Source: Coniferiporia sulphurascens
Lineage: Eukaryota; Basidiomycota; Agaricomycetes; Hymenochaetales; Hymenochaetaceae
Assembly (NCBI GenBank): GCA_002794785.1
Contig: NBBA01000023.1
Span: 310,001-374,000, forward strand
Length of the DNA: 64,000 bases
Direction of reading: 5' to 3'
The notes under the pieces were generated by a model that saw nothing but the letters and a program-made list of their open reading frames with translations, searched no databases and had not been told where the DNA came from. A program made the position numbers and the translations under genes. Position 1 is the first letter of the stretch, and each line of letters begins with the position of its first letter. Positions 11,405 to 20,830 of this stretch are shown here, one piece after another.

Positions 11405-14353
11405 TCAAACTTTTACTAGGCAGAGTAGACTCGTAAAACGTTTGATTAATTCTATCATTAGCGCTTTAGTCATAATATCAGCCTTTTGCTGTCCAGTTGG
11501 AATATATGAAACTGATATGGTTTCATTTTCAATATAATCTCGTAAAAAATCTTTTCTTATGTCAATATGTTTTGTTTGTTGCGTATATTTTTGTTCTGTT
11601 GAATTTACTATCGTTATGGCTGCTTGATTATCACATAATATTTTCGTAGGTGTATCCAAGGTCTGCAGTACCTCTTCAACCAGTCTTCTTAGCCATATTG
11701 CTTCTTTTACTCCATGAGTTAAAGCTTGTAATTCAGCTTCGCATACTGATAGTGACACTAATTCTTGTTTTTTACTTGACCATGACGTTGTTGCGTTTCC
11801 TATTTGGAATATATATCCAGATATTGCTTTATGGCCTTCTTGTGTCATTCCATCGGCATCGGTATATCCGATTAACTCGATTGGTTCTTTACCTCCGAGT
11901 ATTAACCAATAATCATTCGTTCCTTTTAGATATTTAAAACAATGTTTTACTGCATTGTAATGTTCGATACTAGGTTTATTTAAATGCCTAGCAAATTGAC
12001 CTGTTGCGAATGATATGTCAGGTCTCATACAATCTGCTGCATATCGTAGTGCTCCAACCATGTTCATATACAGTATTTGATTCATGAAGTTTAATTCTTC
12101 ATTAGTTGGGTTTTCAAGTGATTTTAACACTTGACCAGGTGTCATTGGTGTTCGTACCGTTGCAGCGTCTTTTAATTTGTATTTTTCTATTATATTATCA
12201 ATATAATGTTTTTGTCTTAGTTTTATAATTCTTTCTTCTTGGTTTCTTTCAATTTCAATGCTGAGTAACCAATGTATATCGTTTCCGTCAGTAAATTTTA
12301 CATGTTTTCCTATTTCATTTTTAAAGGCTTTTATTATTAATAAATTTAAGCCACATATTGTTATGTCGTCAACATGTATGAAAAGTATTAGAATTGTTTT
12401 TCCTTTTACTTTTCTTAGGAATACTGCGTTATCTTGGACTGCTCATGTTAGTCCTATTCCAATTAATATTTCAGATAATTTTTTATACCATCGTCTGCCT
12501 GCTTGTTTTAATCCATATAAGGCTTTGTTTAATTTTAAAACTTGTCCAGGTTTTATTTCGATTAGGTTTCCTGGTGGTGGTTTTATGTATATGTTTTCGT
12601 CTTTTTCTAATTCACCATATAGGTAAGCTGATTTTATATCGATTTGGTGAATTTCGTAATTGTTTGTTGTGCTCCAACTTAATATAGTTCTTACTGTAGC
12701 TAGTCATGCTACTGGAGCAAATGTGTCGTTTGAATAGTAGTCTATGCCTTCTTTCTGGGCAAATCCTTGAACTACTAATCTTGCTTTGTAACATTCGATT
12801 TCTCCGTTTGCTAATCTTTTTGTTTTATAAACAAATCTTGTTCCAATTATATTTGCTTCTTTTGGTGTATCAATGATTTTCCATGTGGATCTTTCGATTA
12901 ACGTTTTTATTTCCTCTTTCATTGCTGTGATCCACTGATTTGCGTCAATTCTATTGATCGCTTGTTGGTATGAATTAGGATCGCCTATTAATTCCGTATT
13001 GAATTGATTAAATTCTGTAAGATAAGCGACTGTATTTTGTTTGTCAAAGTTTAGACCTAATGATCGTTTTGTTGGTTTAATTGTTCATATTGGTCTTTCA
13101 TTTGTTAATTCTTTTATTTGTTTGTTTTGTTTTTCTGTTATATTCTCCCTTTCAATTTTAGATGGAGGAGAATCTAAAAATTGTAAGTTTCGTTTGACTG
13201 TAATTTTTCTGTGGTGATAGGTTCTATGACCTTTACTTTCTTCATCAAATCCTAACCATTGTGCATATATTCCTTTTGGTTGTAATTTATTTACGTCTTC
13301 TTGTTTTAATATGCAATATTGGCCGAATTCTTTTAAATCGTCTATGTTATAGTTTTCGTTATATCATTTAAAATATGGTGTTTTAAAATCAATAGCGCTC
13401 TTTGGTGTTCTATTGTAAACATAAGTACTGTATTTTACAGCTTCTCCCCATAAGCTAGGAGGTAATTTCGCTTGTAGCAGATTTACACGTGTATTATTTA
13501 AAATCATTTGATGTGATTGTTCTGCTACTCCGTTTTGTTGTGGTGTATCGTGAACAGTCAGCTTTCGTATTGTTCCATGTTTTTCTAAATATTCAGTGAA
13601 TTGTTTACTTAAGAACACTGTATCATTATCGCTTTGTAATATTTTTATTTTTATATTAAATTGTGTATTGAGCATAGTAGCCCAAGTCGTATAAGCCTTT
13701 AAGCCCTCATCTTTTGTTTTTAATAAAATCATTTTTATCCATCTTGTAGCATCATCTACAAGTGTTAGAAGATATTTATATCCTCCAATAGCATGTGTGG
13801 ATGCTGGACCCCATATGTCCATATGTATATGATCGCCAAATTTTTCGGCTAATTTTGAAGTACGTAATTTTGGGATTTGCATTCTTTTTATATTTGCTTC
13901 TATGCAGATTGTGCATTGAGTTTCGTCGTAATTTGATATTTTATTATTTGTAATTTGATCTTCTTTTAATAATCGTTTTATGTAAGCATAACTTATATGC
14001 CCGAGTTTTTTGTGAAGTTCAAATAATGTTACATTTTTTGTAGCCGCTTGTACATTGTTATTAAATATACTATACAATCCATTTGTGTTTTTAATTTTTC
14101 CGCATAAAGATCCATTAGGATACTTTATTGTGCATTCATTTGTTTTATAAATAAATTCGTAGCCGTCTTGACATAGAAGTCCTTGAGAGACTAATGTCAT
14201 ATTCATTTTAGGATTGTAGTATACATTTGATAGTATTATGACACTTACCGAGTGTCCATTGGGGATGTAAAGCTTAAGATCCCCTACTATGTTTGCCATA
14301 AACGTTGTTTTGTTTGCGGCCGTTATCGTGATTGTATCGGTTTTGTACGTGTT
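11405..14353 (-). pseudogene. copia B pol segment: integrase, RT, RNase H with several stops
   Basis: Integrase (14340-13364) shows the GHISYAYIK...CTICIEANIK zinc region and core residues in HMDIWGPAS, LQSDNDT and NGVAEQSHQ. It is followed by the RT entry IGTRFVYKTKRLANGEIECY, the VDDITICG active site near 12380, and copia RNase H in 12145-11405 ending LVKV with TGA at 11405. TGA stops lie near 13364 (CGA in copies A/C context), 13090, 12710 and 12447. In each case another copy shows CGA or a derivative of it. The RNase H open stretch of 246 codons is the longest intact piece. Confidence 0.85.
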
Positions 14354-16252
14354 TCATAATTGATTTAGATATGGTGTTAGATGTATTGTTGCACCAGTAT
14401 CAATTATATCCATTGAGGAATAAATGTTGTTAGCAATTTTTTCTGTTATAATAGCGTTAATGCTTATGTTCAAATTATTTTCATCCACGTCTTCCATGGC
14501 GCTATCGTAATTTCCTATTTTGTCAAGGAAGTCGTTATACGAATATATTGGGAATTCTCCCATGTCGAAATCGTTATCGTCGACTTCGGTTATGAAGGCA
14601 CCAATTTCGCCTTGGCCTATTACGGCACTTAATTTGATTCGAGAGCTTGATGCGACGTTTGTTGCTGCTGCTGCTGCAGTATGTTTAGCCTGGGCCGCAC
14701 TTGCCCCAGTCGCTGTCGGTGCTGCTGATGCACCTGTTTCCTTCCCTTTTCCTTTGTCGTTGTTCGCATCCTCTTTTTTCTTCTGAGCTGCCTTCGTCCA
14801 TTCCGTTTTAGGCGCCCAGCAGTCTCGACTAAAGTGCCCTAGTTTGTTACAATTGTAGCACTTAATAACGTGTGATTGTTGGTTAGGGGAATATCCCCCT
14901 TGTCCTTGTCCTTGCATATATCCTCCACGGCCCCTATAGCCACGACCTCGTGGTTGTACTCCATGGCTGTTACCGCGTCCGCGGCCCCTGAAATAGGGGT
15001 GGTTCCGCTCGTCCTTGGGCAGGTGGTTAGCCGCCGCTCCTGTCCTTTGGTGATTTTTACGCCACCCCTCGAAGGCGTTTCTCAATGCCGTTAGTAAGAA
15101 TTGAGGGGTTAGTTCAATTTCATCTTTGTCTGGGTTCGTTTCGTTAATCGTTTTAATATATAACTCACTCTGCATGAGTACGTATTGGTATTGTTCGGGC
15201 GTTGCCCGCGTAATAGCCGATATGTATGTCGACTCTGAAACTTTTACCCCTTGGGCTATGAGTTCCTCGTATTTATTGCTGAGGTTATCGAGTGTTCCAT
15301 TAAAATGGCTGACATGACCTCTGATATCAAAAAGGGCAGCCTCGTTAAAGCCCTTTGTAATTGTTGTCTGGACATTATATCGTCTGTCAAGCGCTTTGAG
15401 TAGCGCTGGAATATCTTTAGAGAAATTAAGATAATAAGCCAATATTTTGTCAGGCATAGTGCGCATAATGCCGTTATATAAAGTGCTTGATATACCAGCC
15501 TCTCCAGTTCCTGGGGAGTTACTGAGCAGGTTACCATAACCTGCACTCTCGATTGCACTGCGGACTCTGTAATTCCAGAGTTTGTAGTTTCTGTGCCCGT
15601 CGAGTTTCTCGATTCCGTCGAAGAATTTCTGGAGTTCCGCGAGTTTAGTTGCCATACTCGGTTCATCTTCCTCAGTATCATTAGCGTCTGAATCGTCAGG
15701 ATCAGATGGTTCTGATGGCTCACGTGATGGGTTATTTTTGGATTCTTCGGAGTTTTCTTCTTTGTTATCTTCTTTTTTATCGTCATCTTCTTTTTTATCG
15801 CTTTCTTCTTCTGGCTTAATATAAGGGTTATCAATTTTAAATTGAGCTTTTTCATTTGGATCTGATATGCCCAAATACGTACTTATTCGGTATCTGATTT
15901 CAGATGATTTTCCTTGATCTGATATTCCTAAATCTTTAGCGTGATTCGTTAATTCCATTTTATAGTCAGTTCTTATTTTTGATTTTTCGTCTTTGGTAGA
16001 ATTATCATACCTGTTAATTCGGTCTTGTATTTGTTGTTCCATTCCGTTAATAGGTATTTGTCTTAAGTTACATTGAAGTATTAGGTCAACTAACCTTTTA
16101 CTATCTTTAGCTTTTTGAATTTTTTCTTCGAGTTCTTCGATAGTAGATGACTGTGTATACATTATTTTTAGTTCGTTAGCTATTATTCGTAATCCTGATA
16201 ATTTTTGCAAACGTGTTTGCTCACAAGTGTTTGGTTTCTGTCTGTCAGACAT
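14354..16252 (-). pseudogene. copia B gag-protease segment of gag-pol (632 codons open)
   Basis: The ATG at 16252 follows the primer-binding site by a short leader. Residues 1-200 are charged and acidic, with a long Lys/Glu/Asp run. A copia-type gag core follows (LQKFFDGIEKLDGHRNYKLW, then LAYYLNFSKDIPALLKALD). Next come an RGG-like Gly/Arg stretch, a CCHC knuckle CYNCNKLGHFSRDC (about 14830-14870), an Ala-rich linker and the aspartic protease DTGATIHLTPYL (about 14360-14400). A TGA at 14354-14356 stops the frame just after the protease. Copy C has CAA there, so both can derive from CGA. Gag would still be producible; pol would not. Confidence 0.85.
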
Positions 16253-16321
16253 GATTTCGTTATTTGAGGATGTATATGTTCGTTAATCGTTTTGTTAGTT
16301 GTAGAGTCAAGGCTCATAACC

Positions 16322-16578
16322 TCTTAAAATCTACACACGTTGTGGTAGATGATGAGGTGCAGTGGTGATGTTCAGGCAAGGTGGGTTATCAGCGTAAACC
16401 AATGTATTTCTAGGGCGAGACCAGCTCCCCTTATATACATGTTCCGTGGGCTAGTATTACTATAACTATCTAGCTCCTATATCATATGGTGTTATTGTTG
16501 CGTTATCATTCACTTAGTAAGGTGGTTGTTCATATGACCATGTACTATATTTATATCGTTCATTATATTTATTTAATA
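16322..16578 (-). repeat. copia B 5' LTR (257 bp)
   Basis: It pairs with 11141-11397. It includes a TATATA element (16431-16440 complement) and is followed by the tRNA-iMet-like primer site. Confidence 0.92.
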
Positions 16579-16665
16579 GTGCTAGCAGCTGCCCAGTTGA
16601 CAGCAGCCCTAGCAGCCCTGTCAGCATTGGCACTGGCCGATGAGGTGGTGGGTGGGGTGGGTTGA
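16579..16665 (-). mobile_element. minus-strand LINE fragment, continuation beyond copia B
   Basis: The sequence after copia B begins with GTGCT, the right target duplication. On the minus strand it is open for an Ala/Thr/Ser-rich segment (TSSASANADRAARAAVNWAA) that reads into the frame of 11140-10530 once copia B and one duplication are removed. The limit near 16665 is approximate. Confidence 0.55.
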
Positions 16666-16774
16666 GTATGATGGAGTGCTCCACAGTAATCACTAGGGTT
16701 CAACATGGGGGAGTTTTAGCTGCCTGCTCTAGTCAATGGTGGTGGTTACTGGTCAAGAGGGATGTCACATATAG

Positions 16775-17070
16775 TATTGTTGTATTTCAAGCTGATACCA
16801 AATTGAATGAAATAAAAATGCTTTCAAGCAGGGTTTTAATACCTACAAAATGCAAAAAGCACCAAGCCAATTAGGTGAAAAATTGAGTCCTCTAGGTCAC
16901 AAGTAATACTCTCACTCATAATAGTTGTGACCTAGAGGACTCAGTTCTTCACCTAATCAGCTTGGTGTTTATGTGTTTTGTAGGTATTAAAACCCCACTT
17001 GTAAGCATTTTTATTTCATTCAATTTGGTGCAGTAATCAGTGAGATTGGCTTGAAATATAACAGCATACA
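16775..17070. repeat. fold-back inverted repeat (arms about 110-140 bp, spacer about 20 bp)
   Basis: The arm at about 16785-16902 (TTGTATTTCAAGCTGATACC ... CCTCTAGGTCACAA) is the reverse complement of about 16925-17060 with a few mismatches and small indels. Matching blocks include AATTGAATGAAATAAAAATG, GGTTTTAATACCTACAAAA and GAGTCCTCTAGGTCACAA. The spacer is about 16903-16924. Such a long palindrome would fold into a stable hairpin. It fits a fold-back transposon or a MITE-like dimer. No terminase or transposase ORF is visible. Confidence 0.75.
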
Positions 17071-17129
17071 TCAGGCTTACATAATTATTTTATCGGTATA
17101 TATTCTGTACTGTTCATGCTTTATTATAT

Positions 17130-17205
17130 GGGCCTATAGTCTAGTGGTTAAAATTGCAGAATGGATGTGAAAAGACTGTGTGTTCAATCCACAGTGTTGC
17201 AGTGT
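17130..17205 (+). repeat. tRNA-like sequence with Pol III A and B boxes (SINE head or decayed tRNA)
   Basis: TATAGTCTAGTGGTTA (17135-17150) fits the A box and D arm of a tRNA. GTGTTCAATCC (17180-17190) fits the B box and T loop, with a short T-stem TGTG/CACA. The acceptor ends do not pair, so this is not a functional tRNA gene. Lying next to the fold-back repeat, it is most likely the head of a tRNA-derived SINE. Confidence 0.5.
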
Positions 17206-18830
17206 TTTTCCAATTATTTTAATTATGTAACTATTACCTAATGGCCTAATCCTGTCAGTGACGGGGTCGGATCGATCCAATCTGCTGGTGTTACCGTATT
17301 ACAATTTAATGTTAAGAAACCGGCGTTGCCACGAGGTCATGACTCACCGTCCACTTATACGATCTCTAAATGAGTCGCTATGCCGTTCGTCTCAGAGACT
17401 TGCTCCTAGGATACTCAAGCTTTGCAGGGTTCCCTCTCGGCGTCTTCGGCCAGGCCCCGTTGTCCATGCATGACGTGTTGCACTCCGCAGGTTTACTATC
17501 ATACTGGTTTTCCGTCACTTTGCCCCTCGATACCATTCAACCGCGCTTTATCATGGTTTACAACCCGTGGACTCCACGTGGACAAACAAACGACCTCTAA
17601 CCAACGACGGCCCGGCCTGGTCTTACGTGCTCTCGCCCCTTCATTAAGGAACTTGATATCTGAACAGGTATCAAATCGGATATTTATTCTATAACCAATC
17701 CCTGTACCGTACCTTTTTGAAGGCCATGTTCGGACGACGGGCTTGCGTCCCTGAGGTCTTCTTTCATATTGTTTAATTATCACGACCATCTCCTATTTTG
17801 TCTCGGCGTCCTCGATGATTTCTGTGTTGTCTTTCTCATAAATTCTCGTAGGATGAACAGGATACTATGTCTTTCGTCCTTCCTCCATTCTGTCTGCACG
17901 GTACCATGGTCTTCCGACTTCCCACTCCTTTCGACTCGCTCGTTCCAGCTTCCGATCGCAACTTACAGTCGAGACCCTGGCGTGGCGTGTTTAATTTACA
18001 CGGCCTTAATCTTTTTCGCGGGACGAACGGTCAACAGAAATTATTTATTGCGTCGGCAGAGACGGAGGGTGACAAGTAAGTGAAGTAGTAAACCCGTTTA
18101 ATCCGCCACTACTGACCTCCTCGAGGAGTAGTCAAACAGATCTATGGCCTAAGCAATTCAATGTGCAACTCACGCAGCAGTCGTGTCGGTTGTCCGACAT
18201 TCAGGCGTGGGTTAGACGACATGACGTCCCTCTCTGTATGCTCATGCCCGACCGTCATGCAACCGGGCCTGATGCTCGGGGGAACGAGACACATTTCCGC
18301 TCTCTATCTCGTGTGATGATTGAGAACCAAATGGTGAGATTTTTTTCTCTATATTTGCTGGTCACACTTTAATCAAATCAGGTCTGCATTGCTCCCTGGA
18401 GCGACCCGGACGCACTCGCAGGCTCTGGAGTTCTTATTTTCCCAAATTCATCTTCGACCGGCCTGCTCATCGGCGCAATCTTCCTTCATAATGTCTTTCC
18501 AGAGTTCCTCCTGTCTGACTCTCCGCGCCCAGGCGGCTTGCTTCCATCCGGGCTGCCAACCAGTCTACCCTATCCCGGTCTCCCCCCTCCTTCGACTCGG
18601 CGCCCGTTATCTGAATCTAGTACAGATTCTCTCAGCGCCAATCATGGTACTATGCCATCGCCGCAACTTTCTAATTATACGAAGGGGTATACAGAAGGAC
18701 CGACTTCGCAGCCTCCCAATCTGCATCAAGCTTTGGTCGCGGCCGCCATTGACTTATCGTTCTTTGACGACACTACGGACGGTTCTGGTAACACCTCTCC
18801 CGGTTCTTCTCGTGCATGGTAATAGTGGCA
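17206..18830 (+). other. possible decayed or unrecognised multi-exon gene region
   Basis: Several plus-strand open stretches follow each other: 17370-17600, 17867-18079 and 18163-18340. A final stretch, 18382-18822, is preceded by a plausible intron end ATCAG at 18377-18381. The last stretch reads VCIAPWSDPDALAG, a hydrophobic segment near GLLIGAIFLH, then a Pro/Ser-rich tail ending at the TAA 18820-18822. I could not join the stretches with consistent phases and recognise no family. It may be a gene with intron boundaries I mis-set, or a relic next to the transposon block. Confidence 0.25.
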
Positions 18831-19088
18831 TTTATGCACGACTAAGGGCCAAGCTCCTAGCTATGAAGAACTGTACTAGTATACGTACACGGACAGCCTC
18901 TCATTGTAGCACTTTCAGCCCTCGTTCTTCGTAGTCCTCACTCGTTCTCTAAACACCTGTAGCCTTGACTTATTTTGCTGGTCGCCCGTAGACAAAAGAA
19001 AAAGCAATATTATTAATATAACAAGGACGGCATTATACTACACACATATTGTAAACAAACTAAGCAGGATGGTATCAGCAATCAAACA

Positions 19089-19872
19089 CTACGGGTTTTT
19101 CTCGTTTGTTTCCTTGCGATCGGCACTTTCTTGTGCATATTGACGAGGGAGCAATGTAAGGCCAGCAGCATAGAGAGCCCAAAAGATCTACAACAGGTGT
19201 TTATTTAGATACAGCGCATTTTGATGGGAACGTTACGTACCACTATCAAAGCGGTCCACGCGTGTAAGGCAGATACTGGAACGACCGTTCCGTCGCCTGT
19301 CCCCTCGTACCACTCAGTCCTGATACCGAAGTGAACCTGGTAGAAGGAGAGCGCGATGATCGTCAATCCAAGTATCGCGTGGAAATAGTTCTGAGGGGGT
19401 CGACGGCCATTAAGCAGTCTGGGTGTTTTGAAGAGATGAATGATCAATCCCAGGAGTACTTGGGAGAGGTAAAGAACGAGGAGCGCAAGTCCTACTCTCT
19501 AAAAAGGTAATGTCATGAGGTGCATCTTGCCATTGCATTCAAGGCTAACCTTGTGACGATCGAAGAAATTTCCTCCAGTATTGAGAAGCGCGGTGGACTG
19601 GTATCCAAATGCCCATCCAGCAAATATGACCGGTCCGGCAATGAGAAACTGAACGACGGCGTGAATCCAAAACCATCTATCAAATTATCAGAACGTATTC
19701 TTCATCCGAAGGAAAACAAGTTTCACCTGCCACTGAATGTGCGTAAATAGCGACCAACAAGAGTTCCAAGCGGCAACAGAATAATGAAGCCAATGGAACT
19801 CAACAGAGCGTGTTTCTTTAATCGCTCGTCTATAGGGAAGAGCTCCCGGGTCGCAAGATTGAGGTCAGACAT
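19089..19872 (-). CDS. cytochrome b561 domain membrane protein (209 aa)
   Basis: Four exons with in-phase junctions: 19872-19727, 19676-19550, 19498-19241, 19187-19089. Introns are 50-53 nt. The product is a short integral membrane protein of the cytochrome b561/ferric-reductase-like type, which moves electrons across a membrane using two hemes. Candidate heme histidines are at residues 21, 54, 90, 131 and 170, in hydrophobic helices such as SSIGFIILLPLGTLVG, LALLVLYLSQVLLGLIIHLF and the HAILGLTII segment. RPPQNYFHAILG resembles the b561 helix-4 region. Many fungal relatives carry an N-terminal DOMON domain; none is evident here, and the start MSDLNLATREL follows a long poorly coding stretch. 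Direction of electron flow and substrate are unknown. Confidence 0.75.
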
Positions 19873-20830
19873 GGCGGTCAAGGACAACAGAGCACTGGCA
19901 GAAGGTATCTACAGACTGGACTATAAGAAGGGGGGGTGCATGGCGGGAGCCCGAAAAATACACAGCCCAAAGATGTCGGTGGGGCGCTTTCGAAAGACCG
20001 TGAGAGGCGGGTACCGTGTTCTAGGAAAAATGATTGGACCGGCAAAGACGGCGGTCAAATAATCTGCTGCGGAGAAGAGAGATGGTCGCAAACAACTCTC
20101 ACGTTCCCGATGATGCATAGATTTTCCCGCCTCGACTCCATCGCCATCTGAGGGAGGCCATAGGCACAGTGATGACACCATCTTGCCCACGTACTACTTT
20201 GTGAAGTGAGAGGAAGCAAGCTTTGCGTCGGAGTAATCATCTTACTGTAATATCTCCGAGTCCGAATGCGCCTTGCGGTAGTCTACAGAATATGACGGTA
20301 AATTGTTTGTTCCTTAGCTTGTGTCCGACAGGCCGGAGTGGACGATGATATTAATTGCCTGCCAGTGGGAATCTCCGGGTGCGACGGACGACTGGCAGGA
20401 AGAAAGCAGCTAATTCCGAAGAAAAAGGAGAAAGCTAGAAGAGACCCCAAGATAATATAAGGTTTCAATACTACGTCCGCCGACGAAAGTGGCGGTCAAC
20501 AGTCGCCCTATCGACATGTTCAAGTTCGAGTTCAGGTTGCCATTGGGACGGGTGGGCCGGTGGCCCTGCGAAGGCAATCTCGCGTGGCGTTCGCAAATCC
20601 GCCGACAGCTCCCAATATTCCCTCCGAGTTCCTTCCCCGCAGCGGCAGCAGTAATTCATGAATACATAATTTGCAATTGTACTACTACTGGTGTACACAT
20701 GTCATACACGGAATTGCGCATAGGCCAAAATAAACAACGCCTATAAACCTCATGCGTCGAGCGCCCTCAGGTCAGAAGTCAGGTATCACGTGTCCTCTCC
20801 CCGCACTTGGCCCCCTGCTCCCCACAACAC
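19873..20830. other. intergenic / possible 5' exons of the b561 gene
   Basis: No convincing gene. On the minus strand an ORF at 20468-20283 begins MKPYIILGSLLAFSFFFG, which looks like a signal peptide. It could be an upstream exon of the b561 gene (secreted DOMON type) or a separate small secreted protein. I could not find DOMON-like sequence between it and 19872. The rest of the stretch holds only short overlapping frames. Confidence 0.3.

Larger units (their letters stand above)
11141..16578 (-). mobile_element. Ty1/copia retrotransposon copy B, full length, inactivated
   Basis: This is the best-preserved copia in the window, 5438 bp, with 257-bp LTRs (11141-11397 and 16322-16578) and a 5-bp duplication GTGCT at 11136-11140 and 16579-16583. 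It interrupts the minus-strand LINE. The PBS lies at 16309-16321 and the polypurine tract at 11398-11406 (complement). The LTRs differ by 7 bases by eye, all CpG transitions. It is clearly the same family as copies A and C, with a somewhat different LTR subtype from A. Confidence 0.92.

Noticed and set aside
17130..17205. Functional tRNA gene
   Set aside because: A and B boxes are present but the acceptor arm does not pair and the anticodon arm is poor.
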